Of a stretch of 22,221 bases of DNA, positions 15,177-22,065 are shown piece after piece. This DNA is from Candidatus Methylomirabilota bacterium (GTDB lineage: Bacteria; Methylomirabilota; Methylomirabilia; Methylomirabilales; Methylomirabilaceae), in the NCBI GenBank assembly GCA_028869615.1, contig JAGWRQ010000007.1, forward strand, positions 1 to 22,221. Reading direction: 5' to 3'. A program made the position numbers and the translations under genes. Positions within the stretch are counted from its first letter, which is position 1. Each line of letters opens with the position of its first letter. The notes below the pieces were generated by a model. That model saw only the letters and a program-made list of their open reading frames with translations. It was not told the DNA's origin and searched no databases.

Positions 15177-16190
15177 TTAATGGTGTATCTGCCGGTGTTT
15201 TACGCCCTCATAGCGGGTTCCGGCGATCTCCTTCAGGCGCTTTAGATCGTGCCTTGCTTCCATCCATCGTATCCCTCCTGAGACAGAGCGCATCATGAGG
15301 GAGGTCGTTCGCGCGTATCCTCCCGTATAGCGAACCCCCCGCAGCAATTCGCCATCGGTGATGCCGGTGACGGCTACAAACACATTCTTTCCCTTGCAGA
15401 GGTCATCTACAGTCAAAATGCGATCTAAGTCGTGACCTTCCGCCTCAAGAATCCGTCTGTCTTGCTCATCTCTCGGCCAGAACCTGCATTGCATCTGACC
15501 ACCCAGACACTTCAACGCGCAGGCAATGAGCACCGCCTCCGGCGAGCCCCCAATCCCCATGAGGACATCGATACCGGTGTCTTCTTCCATGGCCGCCATC
15601 ACCCCGGGGGCAACGTCTCCCTCGCTGATCAGCTTGATCCGGGCTCCAGCTTCTTTCACCTCTTTGATGAGGCGTTCGTGACGTGGCCGATCGAGCATGA
15701 CTACTGTGAGGTCATCCACCTCCCGGCTCTCGGCCTGCGCGATCCGTTGCAGGTTCTCTTTGACGGGAGCGTTGATGTCAATCGCCCCTGCAGCCCGAGG
15801 CCCGACAACAATCTTATCCATGTAGCCAAGTTGGGTAGAAAACAGCGTGTGCCGATCGGCAAGCGCCGCCACAGAGATCGCGCCGGGTCGGCCATTGGCG
15901 AGGAGCGTGACGCCGTCAATCGGATCTACCGCAACATCAAGAGCCGGTGTGGAGCCTGTGCCGACCCGCTCTCCCACATGCAGCATGGGGACCGGACCTT
16001 TCTGCCCCTCCCCAATCACCACCGTACCGTCGATCTCCAACGAGCTCAGGGCATAGCGCATCGCGTCAACGGCGGCTTGATCGGCGCTGTCACGGTCGCG
16101 CCTGCCCATCAGACGAGCCGCCGCCAAGGCGGCAGCCTCAGTGACCCTGCTGAGCTCAAGAGCCAAGTTTCGATCCATTAGCTCGGTCAT
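15177..16190 (-). CDS. glpX: Class II fructose-1,6-bisphosphatase (possibly also sedoheptulose bisphosphatase)
   Basis: The enzyme removes phosphate from fructose-1,6-bisphosphate, and in many autotrophs from sedoheptulose-1,7-bisphosphate, to regenerate ribulose-5-phosphate. Its 337 residues match the GlpX family: SRVTEAAALAAARLMGRRD, VVIGEGQKG (58-66), VDPIDG (88-93), LDRPRHERLI, MGIGGSPEAVLIACALKCLG and VTGITDGELLRGVRY. After DPIDG the usual Thr (DP-[ID]-[DE]-GT) is Val94, followed by Thr95. This Thr is considered catalytically important in the family. The start at 16190 has GGGAGGG about ten bases upstream. It is the last gene of the Calvin operon, 64 bp after tkt, and followed by two terminator-like hairpins. 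Dual FBPase/SBPase activity is inferred from context. Confidence 0.92.
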   Translation of the reverse strand: MTELMDRNLALELSRVTEAAALAAARLMGRRDRDSADQAAVDAMRYALSSLEIDGTVVIGEGQKGPVPMLHVGERVGTGSTPALDVAVDPIDGVTLLANGRPGAISVAALADRHTLFSTQLGYMDKIVVGPRAAGAIDINAPVKENLQRIAQAESREVDDLTVVMLDRPRHERLIKEVKEAGARIKLISEGDVAPGVMAAMEEDTGIDVLMGIGGSPEAVLIACALKCLGGQMQCRFWPRDEQDRRILEAEGHDLDRILTVDDLCKGKNVFVAVTGITDGELLRGVRYTGGYARTTSLMMRSVSGGIRWMEARHDLKRLKEIAGTRYEGVKHRQIHH

Positions 16191-16254
16191 AGTATGGTTT
16201 CCCTCCCTTACCCTCTACCCGCACCCTGTTGTTATTGTTGCTCCAACGGTAGGA

Positions 16255-18264
16255 TCATGCCAGGAGCTCCATAGCCCGGGACACTACATGCTCAGCCGTA
16301 AAGCCGAATTGCTGCATAAGGACTTGATACGGCGCTGAGGCTCCAAATCGTGTCATACCAATCACCCCTCCACACAGACCTACGTAGCGGTGCCAACCGT
16401 GCGGCACTCCGGTCTCTATGGCAAGGCGGGTGGTTACTGCCGGGGGAAGCACCTCGTTGCGATACGCCTCCGGCTGCCGATCAAACAGTTCCCAGCTCGG
16501 CATGCTGACGACGCGAGCAGGGATGTCTTCATCGGCCAATCGTCCCCACGCCTCCAGGGCCAGGTGTACTTCCGACCCGGAAGCGATGAGGATAACGCGC
16601 GGATGACCCTGGTCGGCATCAGCCAGGATATACGCTCCCTTCAGAAGCAGTTCGGCGGGCGGGAATTTCGTCCGGTCGAGAATCGGAAGTTTCTGTCTGG
16701 TGAGGGCCAGCGCCACAGGCCCGGTACGGTGTTCCAAAGCGGCGCGCCAGGCGACAGCAGTTTCTGTCGCATCGGCAGGGCGGATGACTGTAAGGTTGGG
16801 CATGGCCCGGAGGGAGGCTAGATGCTCAATCGGTTGGTGGGTGGGGCCATCTTCGCCCAAACCGATGCTGTCGTGAGTGAAGACATAGATCACATGGATG
16901 TGCGAAAGCGCCGCGACCCGGATGGCGGGACGCATATAGTCGGAAAAAACGAGGAAGGTCCCGCCATACGGGATCACCCCCTGGTGCAATGCCATGCCGT
17001 TGAGGATCGAACCCATCGCGTGTTCTCGAACGCCAAAATGAAAGTTCCGCCCCCCGGGACTTGATCTCTGGAAGTCGCCGTCTCCTTTCAGGTAGGTATT
17101 GTTGGATGGGGTCAGGTCGGCCGAACCACCGATGAGGGTCGGCAGGGATGGGGCGATCGCATTGAGCACCTTGCCCGAGGCCTCCCTAGTCGCCAGACTC
17201 CCCCCGGCAGGGGTAAACGTCGGAATCTTCTCGACCCAGCCCTCGGGGAGTTGCCCACTCATCACCCTGCTCCACTCTTCGGCAAGTTTGGGATACGCGG
17301 CAGCATAGGCGTCGAATCCTGCCTGCCACTCGGCTTCCCAGGCACGACCCCGCTGCAGGGCCTCTCGAAAGTAAGTCAGGGCCTCATCAGGGATATGGAA
17401 CGTCGGTTCCAGCGGCCAGCCCAACGCCTCCTTAGTCAGCCGTATCTCCTCGTCTCCAAGGGGTGCTCCGTGGGCCTCTGCCGTGTCCTGCTTATTGGGG
17501 CTGCCGTAGGCGATGTGGGTTCTGGCAATGATGAGCGATGGGCGGTCATGCGCGGCCTGGGCCGCGCTGAGCGCAGCCTCGATCATCTTGATGTCGTTTC
17601 CATCCACCCGCTGGACATGCCACCCGTAGGCTTCAAAGCGTTGTCCAACGTTCTCGGTAAAGGCCAGGTCGGTACTGCCGTCGATGGTAATCCGGTTGTC
17701 GTCGTACAGGTAGATGAGTTTGCCCAAGCCAAGGTGCCCCGCAAGCGAGGCTGCCTCGGAAGAGACGCCTTCCATGAGATCCCCGTCGCTCACGATGGCA
17801 TACACATAGTGGTCGACGATCGGATATCCTGGCCGGTTGAAGTGGTGGGCTAAAAATCGCTCGGCGATCGCCATCCCGACGCCGTTGCCGAAACCCTGGC
17901 CAAGGGGGCCGGTCGTTGTCTCCACACCCGGTGTCACACCATGCTCCGAATGTCCGGGGGTTCGGCTACCCCATTGGCGGAACCGCTTGAGTTCATCGAG
18001 GGAGAGGTCGTAGCCGGTCAGGTGAAGGAGGCAATACAGCAGCATGCAACCATGGCCGGGTGACAGGATAAACCGATCCCGGTTCGGCCATGAGGGATGT
18101 GTCGGATTATGTCTGAGCGTATGCGTCCAGAGGGTATAGGCCATAGCGGCTGCCCCCATCGGCAGCCCCGGATGCCCAGAATTCGCCTTTTGAACCCCAT
18201 CCATTGCCAGCGTTCGGATGGTATTGATGCACAACTGGTCGAGTGATTCCTGAGCGTTTTTCAC
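16255..18264 (-). CDS. tkt: Transketolase
   Basis: A cytoplasmic thiamine-diphosphate enzyme that moves two-carbon units between sugar phosphates, rearranging C3-C7 sugars in the Calvin cycle and pentose phosphate pathway. It has about 669 residues, full length. Motifs include [36 protein letters not shown], the ThDP motif [20 protein letters not shown]...DDNRITIDG, and in the second half [14 protein letters not shown] and [21 protein letters not shown] chose the GTG at 18264 ([20 protein letters not shown]), which has a G-rich AGGGGG six bases upstream. An ATG at 18288 would add MDCDRGGS and lacks a clear ribosome site. It lies between gap (56 bp upstream) and glpX (64 bp downstream). Confidence 0.95.
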   Translation of the reverse strand: MKNAQESLDQLCINTIRTLAMDGVQKANSGHPGLPMGAAAMAYTLWTHTLRHNPTHPSWPNRDRFILSPGHGCMLLYCLLHLTGYDLSLDELKRFRQWGSRTPGHSEHGVTPGVETTTGPLGQGFGNGVGMAIAERFLAHHFNRPGYPIVDHYVYAIVSDGDLMEGVSSEAASLAGHLGLGKLIYLYDDNRITIDGSTDLAFTENVGQRFEAYGWHVQRVDGNDIKMIEAALSAAQAAHDRPSLIIARTHIAYGSPNKQDTAEAHGAPLGDEEIRLTKEALGWPLEPTFHIPDEALTYFREALQRGRAWEAEWQAGFDAYAAAYPKLAEEWSRVMSGQLPEGWVEKIPTFTPAGGSLATREASGKVLNAIAPSLPTLIGGSADLTPSNNTYLKGDGDFQRSSPGGRNFHFGVREHAMGSILNGMALHQGVIPYGGTFLVFSDYMRPAIRVAALSHIHVIYVFTHDSIGLGEDGPTHQPIEHLASLRAMPNLTVIRPADATETAVAWRAALEHRTGPVALALTRQKLPILDRTKFPPAELLLKGAYILADADQGHPRVILIASGSEVHLALEAWGRLADEDIPARVVSMPSWELFDRQPEAYRNEVLPPAVTTRLAIETGVPHGWHRYVGLCGGVIGMTRFGASAPYQVLMQQFGFTAEHVVSRAMELLA

Positions 18265-18320
18265 TGATCCCCCCCTATCACAATCCATCACCTATAGGCG
18301 TCGGCAACCGTTTCGTCGTC

Positions 18321-19445
18321 TCAATGACGAGCTTGCTTGCCTGAGCGACCTGATGCGCCGGCATCGACCTGACCCGTTTTCCCAGTTGATGACGGCTTTG
18401 CGTCCTTCGCGACGCCCCAGAGCCGTTGCTGATCCCGTTTGAGGTCGTGAGCAGCAACGTAGGCGGCCAAGTCGGCCATTCGACACGAATACCCCCACTC
18501 GTTATCATACCAGGCCACCACCTTCACAATCCGGTCCTTCAGGACGAGCGTCATGAGGGCATCTACGATGGAAGAATGCGGATTGCCCTTGAAGTCCATG
18601 GAGACCAGAGGCCGGTCGCACACCTCCAGGATCCCGCGGAGCCGTCCTGTGGTCGCGGTTCGGAACGCGGCATTCACCGTCTCAGGGGTGACATCACAAC
18701 CAAGCTCTGCGACAAGATCGATCACGGACACCGTGGGGGTCGGCACCCGGTAGGCCATTCCGTTGAAGCGACCGGCGAGCTCCGGAATCACCTTGACAAG
18801 GGCCCGCGCAGCGCCGGTATCTGTCGGAATGATGTTGAGGGCGGCAGCCCTCGACTCCCTTACGTCTTCCGCCCCGCGATCATGAATCGCTTGCGAATTG
18901 GTATAGCTGTGCACCGTGCTCATGAACCCCCATTCGATCCCGAACGCGTCGAGGAGGACCTTCGCGACCGGCGCGAGGCAGTTGGTTGTGCATGACCCGT
19001 TTGAGATAATCCGGTGTTGCTCCGGATCGTATCGTTCCTCATTGACCCCCAGCACAACCGTCAGGTCCTCGCCCTTTGCCGGGGCGGAGATCAGCACCCG
19101 TTTCGCCCCCGCCGCGAGATGTTTTTCGGCCTCCGGGCGGTTCGTTCCCCGACCGCTGCACTCCAGCACGATGTCGGCTCCCACATCCGACCAGTTGAGC
19201 TTGGTCCAATCGCGCTCCCGGAAGACTACAATCCGCTTCCCATCTACCCGCATGCTGCCTTCGTCACTCTCGACCTTTGCAGGAAAGGGCCCGTAGTTCG
19301 AGTCGAATTCCAGCAACAAGGCGTCGGTACGGGCGCCGGACGGATCGTTGATGGCCACCAGGTCAAGCGCCATCTTCTGCTCCCACGCCGCCCGAAACGC
19401 CAGCCGGCCGATTCGTCCGAAGCCGTTGATCGCGATCCTTACCAT
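18321..19445 (-). CDS. gap: Glyceraldehyde-3-phosphate dehydrogenase, with C-terminal tail
   Basis: The enzyme interconverts 1,3-bisphosphoglycerate and glyceraldehyde-3-phosphate; in this operon the direction is presumably reduction. The Rossmann start is INGFGRIGRLAFRAAW. The catalytic Cys152 is in SNGSCTTNCLAP, with His179 (STVHSYTNS), NIIPTDTGAA and WYDNEWGYSCRM. Asp34 followed by PSGART is closer to the Gap2-like biosynthetic form than to glycolytic GapA, and dual NAD/NADP use is possible. At 374 residues it exceeds the usual ~335 by a basic, low-complexity tail (about residues 336-374: KRDQQRLWG then Gly/Ser/Lys-rich). The tail lacks the Cys pair of GapB/CP12 extensions, so it is not that regulatory tail. 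GAGGGA precedes the ATG, and prk ends only three bases upstream. Confidence 0.93.
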   Translation of the reverse strand: MVRIAINGFGRIGRLAFRAAWEQKMALDLVAINDPSGARTDALLLEFDSNYGPFPAKVESDEGSMRVDGKRIVVFRERDWTKLNWSDVGADIVLECSGRGTNRPEAEKHLAAGAKRVLISAPAKGEDLTVVLGVNEERYDPEQHRIISNGSCTTNCLAPVAKVLLDAFGIEWGFMSTVHSYTNSQAIHDRGAEDVRESRAAALNIIPTDTGAARALVKVIPELAGRFNGMAYRVPTPTVSVIDLVAELGCDVTPETVNAAFRTATTGRLRGILEVCDRPLVSMDFKGNPHSSIVDALMTLVLKDRIVKVVAWYDNEWGYSCRMADLAAYVAAHDLKRDQQRLWGVAKDAKPSSTGKTGQVDAGASGRSGKQARH

Positions 19446-19466
19446 CGGTTATCCCTCGGTTATCCC
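19445..19466. repeat. 11-bp tandem duplication at the prk-gap junction
   Basis: TCGGTTATCCC occurs twice in tandem (19445-19455 and 19456-19466, plus-strand reading). On the coding strand one copy is read in frame as GITE at the end of PRK. The next, shifted by 11 bases, supplies the prk TAA and the GAGGGA ribosome site of gap. Confidence 0.7.
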
Positions 19467-20435
19467 TGCAAGCCCTTCCTGCGGGGTCTTCTGTCGCGCC
19501 TCTCTAGCTTGGAGCAGGTAATAAATCGATATGAGTTGCACAAGGGCCAGGGCATCGCTGTGACCGGAGGCTTCGCCTGCGGCAAAACTGCCGAGTTTAT
19601 CCGGCGCCAGATCTTGAATCAATTTCATCGGGGCGAGGAGATGGGCCCAGATCCTTTGCTCCAGTCCTGCTGCCGTTTGGGGGTGGATGGAGCCGTCGAT
19701 CTCCAAGGTATGGAAGGGTTGACCATAATAGTCCTCATCCACCAGCCGGACGGCCCTCCGGGTCTTCCGGCCCATCGCCTCTTGCAGCAGCTCATCCAGG
19801 CCGGTCTTCGGCAGGGTTCGACTGAGGAAGAGGCGGACGTTCAGGTGGGCATTATCCTGGGGGTTCCATGAGCCGTTGGGAGGATAGAACCGGATGATGA
19901 TATCGGCATATTCCTTCTGGGGTTCGATATGCCTTCTGATGTCGTCCTGCCTGGCCTCGATCTCCTTCATGACCTGTTCAATGCTGTATCCGCGCCTCCC
20001 TGCATCTCGATGGATCTTCCAGGCCCGCTTCAACTCCTCATCCGGGTCCAGATACACCTTCAAGTCAAAGACATTCCTAAGCTCCTGGGTAAAAAAGGGG
20101 AACAGGCCGCCGATGATGACAATCTGCTTTGGCTCGACCTCTTCAGGTTCTGCGAAACAGCCGGTTGAATGATCATACACCGGCTTGATGATCTTCTCAC
20201 CGTTTTTGAGCTGCCAGGCGTGCTTGCCCATTAAGGCCATGTTGTTGGCCGCCGGATGAAGGGCGGTCAGCCCGTAGATCTTGCGTTGCGCACGGTCGAA
20301 CGTGTGGTAATCATCAAGATTGATGTTGGTAATTTTCTCAGGACCAAAAATTTTATAGATACCGCCAACAAACGTAGACTTCCCGGTCCCACTATCTCCG
20401 CCGATACCGAGCAGGAGCGGGGTGGTCTTAGCCAT
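19449..20435 (-). CDS. prk: Phosphoribulokinase (plant/cyanobacterial type)
   Basis: The enzyme phosphorylates ribulose-5-phosphate to ribulose-1,5-bisphosphate, the step unique to the Calvin cycle. It has about 328 residues. The P-loop is GIGGDSGTGKSTF; LDDYHTFDRAQRK, ALHPAANNMALM and KPVYDHSTG follow the long PRK type, as do RAWKIHRDAGRRGYS, IEPQKEYAD and LEIDG. The P-loop Thr replaces the redox Cys of plant PRK, so thioredoxin control through that Cys is not expected. At residue 109 the conserved EGLH becomes GGLF (IVIIGGLFPFF), losing a Glu regarded as catalytic. I chose the ATG at 20435 (MAKTTPLLLGIGG), nine bases after AAGGAG; ATGs at 20441 and 20444 are too close to it. It is the first gene of the operon prk-gap-tkt-glpX. 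Confidence 0.9.
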   Translation of the reverse strand: MAKTTPLLLGIGGDSGTGKSTFVGGIYKIFGPEKITNINLDDYHTFDRAQRKIYGLTALHPAANNMALMGKHAWQLKNGEKIIKPVYDHSTGCFAEPEEVEPKQIVIIGGLFPFFTQELRNVFDLKVYLDPDEELKRAWKIHRDAGRRGYSIEQVMKEIEARQDDIRRHIEPQKEYADIIIRFYPPNGSWNPQDNAHLNVRLFLSRTLPKTGLDELLQEAMGRKTRRAVRLVDEDYYGQPFHTLEIDGSIHPQTAAGLEQRIWAHLLAPMKLIQDLAPDKLGSFAAGEASGHSDALALVQLISIYYLLQAREARQKTPQEGLAGITEG

Positions 20436-20731
20436 CTGCATCATCTCCTTTCACGTGGATTGTATTGACAACGGAATTATGTTCCGGGTTTAGGCTAGTC
20501 GATAATGATCTCGCTATCACTTCACAGCTAAAGGCGCCACCGCCCGTTTATTTTTGCGGCGATAGTCGTACCACCACCGATTTCCGATTTTGCGTGAACG
20601 GAATTTTACCACTTGCCCTATTTTCTGTCTAGCGGTTGTTTCGAAATAGACGGTAAATCCGGCTTGACATCCGGCGCGCCGGTGCGATAGCTTCCAGCCA
20701 GCTACACAAGAGCGCCATATGAGGAGGTATG
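20436..20731. other. Divergent intergenic region between prk and the PTPS gene
   Basis: This region of about 290 bp must hold the promoters of both the Calvin operon and the PTPS homologue. The PTPS side has a clear TTGACA promoter with a palindromic spacer. On the prk side I found no convincing sigma70 pair. It has a small inverted repeat CGGAA/TTCCG (20472-20476, 20482-20486) and a direct repeat CCGATTT (20577-20590). A LysR-type regulator site (CbbR) would be expected here but I cannot place one. Confidence 0.45.
20664..20691 (+). promoter_or_regulatory. Promoter of the PTPS gene with a palindromic spacer
   Basis: A perfect TTGACA (20664-20669) is followed after 16 bases by GATAGC (20686-20691), a moderate -10. 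The spacer contains the perfect 12-base palindrome CCGGCGCGCCGG (20671-20682), a position where a bound repressor would block polymerase. The PTPS ATG is about 40 bases downstream. Confidence 0.55.
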
Positions 20732-21220
20732 ATGGCTGCGTTTCGTATCAGGGTGAACCACGAGAATCTCAAGTTCAGCTCAGCCCACTTTGTGCTCTTC
20801 GGCAATGGTCAGTGTGAGTCGCTTCACGGTCATAACTATAGGGCCTGGGTGGAACTGGAAGGGTCGCTTCAGCCGAGCGACTACGTCATGGATTTCCTCG
20901 CCGTCAAGCCGCTCCTGAAACAGATCTGCGAGCATCTGGACCACCGAGTGCTGCTGCCGACCGAAAATGAGGATTTGAGAATCAAGCAGGGCGGTGCGAT
21001 GGTCGAAGCGATCTATGGCAAAAAGCAGTACGGCTTTCCGGCGGAAGATGTGCTGCTGCTACCGATCCACAACGCCACCGCAGAACTGTTGGCCCGGTAT
21101 ATCTGCGGGGAGTTGAAGGCAGAGATCAGGAAGCGATACGGGGGCGAAGGGGTCGTCATAATTAGGGTTGGTGTGCAGGAATCGTTCGGGCAGGAGGCCT
21201 CATACGAAGAGGCCTTCTAA
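20732..21220 (+). CDS. 6-pyruvoyl-tetrahydropterin synthase homologue (QueD/PTPS family)
   Basis: This is a cytoplasmic zinc enzyme family acting on 7,8-dihydroneopterin triphosphate. The 162-residue protein has the zinc ligands His19 (FSSAHFV), His32 and His34 (LHGHNY), the catalytic Cys28 (GQCESLHGH), and LDHR and LPIHNATAELLA supplying the Asp-His and Glu of the active site. An insertion (about residues 75-108, LPTENEDLRI to FPAEDVLLLP) makes it longer than E. coli QueD and resembles a subgroup known from Planctomycetes. The product may be a pterin for a C1 cofactor, the queuosine precursor, or another pterin; the neighbouring HisA-like and ATP-grasp genes favour the first. The ATG at 20732 has GAGGAGG at 20721-20727. 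Its stop overlaps the convergent HisA-like gene by four bases. Confidence 0.85.
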   Translation: MAAFRIRVNHENLKFSSAHFVLFGNGQCESLHGHNYRAWVELEGSLQPSDYVMDFLAVKPLLKQICEHLDHRVLLPTENEDLRIKQGGAMVEAIYGKKQYGFPAEDVLLLPIHNATAELLARYICGELKAEIRKRYGGEGVVIIRVGVQESFGQEASYEEAF

Positions 21221-21960
21221 ACGTCCGCCTTCACGCGGATCAGGTCCCCCCGCGTGATCGTTCCGCTGTGCAGCGCGGTGGCGAGCAGCACCCCGGACGC
21301 ACCGGCGCGGTGGAGGAGTGTAAGCTCCTTAATTGATGTGATTCCGCCGCCTACGATGAATCGTATGCCGGGCACGGCTGTCGCGACCCTGCCGAGCAGT
21401 TCCGCGTCTGCTCCGCCGCCCACGCCGATCCTGTCCATTCCCAGGAGGATTACCTCACGAAATCCGAGTAACAGCAGACGCGAGGCGATCACACCCGGGT
21501 CCTTTGACTCGGTTGAGGGTTCCCGCCAAGTCACGTCTTTCGCTTTGAGGTCGAGGCTGAAGAGCGTGCTCTCGGTTCCCAGTTCGGTGAGGAGGCCTGA
21601 TGCCGAGCTGAGGCTCGTCAGCGACTCGGAGGCAATGACCACTTTCTTCGCGCCCGCATCCAGCAGCCGCCTCGCCTGCAGGGCGTTGTGAATGCCGGCA
21701 TCGACCAGCAGTTCAAGCTGTGGCTCAGAGGCCGCCATCTTGCCGATGATGGCCAGGTTCTCGCCGCTGCCCATGATGGCATCCAGATCGGCAATGTAGA
21801 CCACATCGCACTCGAGGGTTTCACGGTATGCCCGCAAAAGGGCGACAGGATCGGCTCCTTGCAGCAGCACGCTCCGGATCGGTCTGTACGCCGACCGCTC
21901 TCCGCGGCGGGCGTGGACCGCGACCCCTCCCATGATATCGATGACGGGTATGACCTTCAT
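21217..21960 (-). CDS. HisA-like TIM-barrel protein (COG1411 type)
   Basis: This 247-residue protein resembles HisA (ProFAR isomerase) but is of the subgroup typical of methanogens and H4MPT-using methylotrophs. It shows VIPVIDIMGGVAVHARRGER at the N-terminus, YIADLDAI, LELLVDAGIHN, FSLDLKAKDVTW and a phosphate-binding IVGGGITS near the C-terminus. Asp8 in VID and the Asp of SLDLK correspond to the two acidic residues of HisA. The extended HARRGERSAYRPI sequence differs from true HisA, and no other his gene is present, so a cofactor-synthesis role is more likely than histidine synthesis; the reaction is unknown. I chose the ATG at 21960 by homology, as there is no clear ribosome site. A GTG at 21990 would add ten residues. 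It is divergent from the ATP-grasp gene. Confidence 0.82.
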   Translation of the reverse strand: MKVIPVIDIMGGVAVHARRGERSAYRPIRSVLLQGADPVALLRAYRETLECDVVYIADLDAIMGSGENLAIIGKMAASEPQLELLVDAGIHNALQARRLLDAGAKKVVIASESLTSLSSASGLLTELGTESTLFSLDLKAKDVTWREPSTESKDPGVIASRLLLLGFREVILLGMDRIGVGGGADAELLGRVATAVPGIRFIVGGGITSIKELTLLHRAGASGVLLATALHSGTITRGDLIRVKADV

Positions 21961-21990
21961 ACGTGTTGTAATAGCTATACCCCAAAGCAC

Positions 21991-22064
21991 AGTAAGAGGT
22001 AAAGGGTAAGGAGTGAGGGGTATTGGAGTTTCGCTCCTGCCTCCTCACTGCTCACTCCCGACTG
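21991..22064. repeat. Heptamer array forming a hairpin between two divergent genes
   Basis: Purine-rich seven-base units (GTAAGAG, GTAAAGG, GTAAGGA, GTGAGGG from 21992) are followed by pyrimidine-rich ones (CTCCTGC, CTCCTCA, CTGCTCA, CTCCCGA from 22034). GGAGTGAG (22010-22017) pairs perfectly with CTCACTCC (22051-22058), and GGAG (22025-22028) with CTCC (22034-22037) inside it. The array lies directly before the ATP-grasp start codon. Confidence 0.65.
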
Positions 22065-22065
22065 C

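Noticed and set aside
14787..15245. Short open frames across the intergenic repeat and terminators (for example 14787-15080 minus, 14908-15180 plus).
   Set aside because: They follow the arms of the palindromic repeat and the terminator stem, with no ribosome sites and no recognisable protein features.
18321..18440. The GAPDH tail as a CP12-like redox regulatory extension of GapB type.
   Set aside because: It has no cysteines and is basic rather than acidic.
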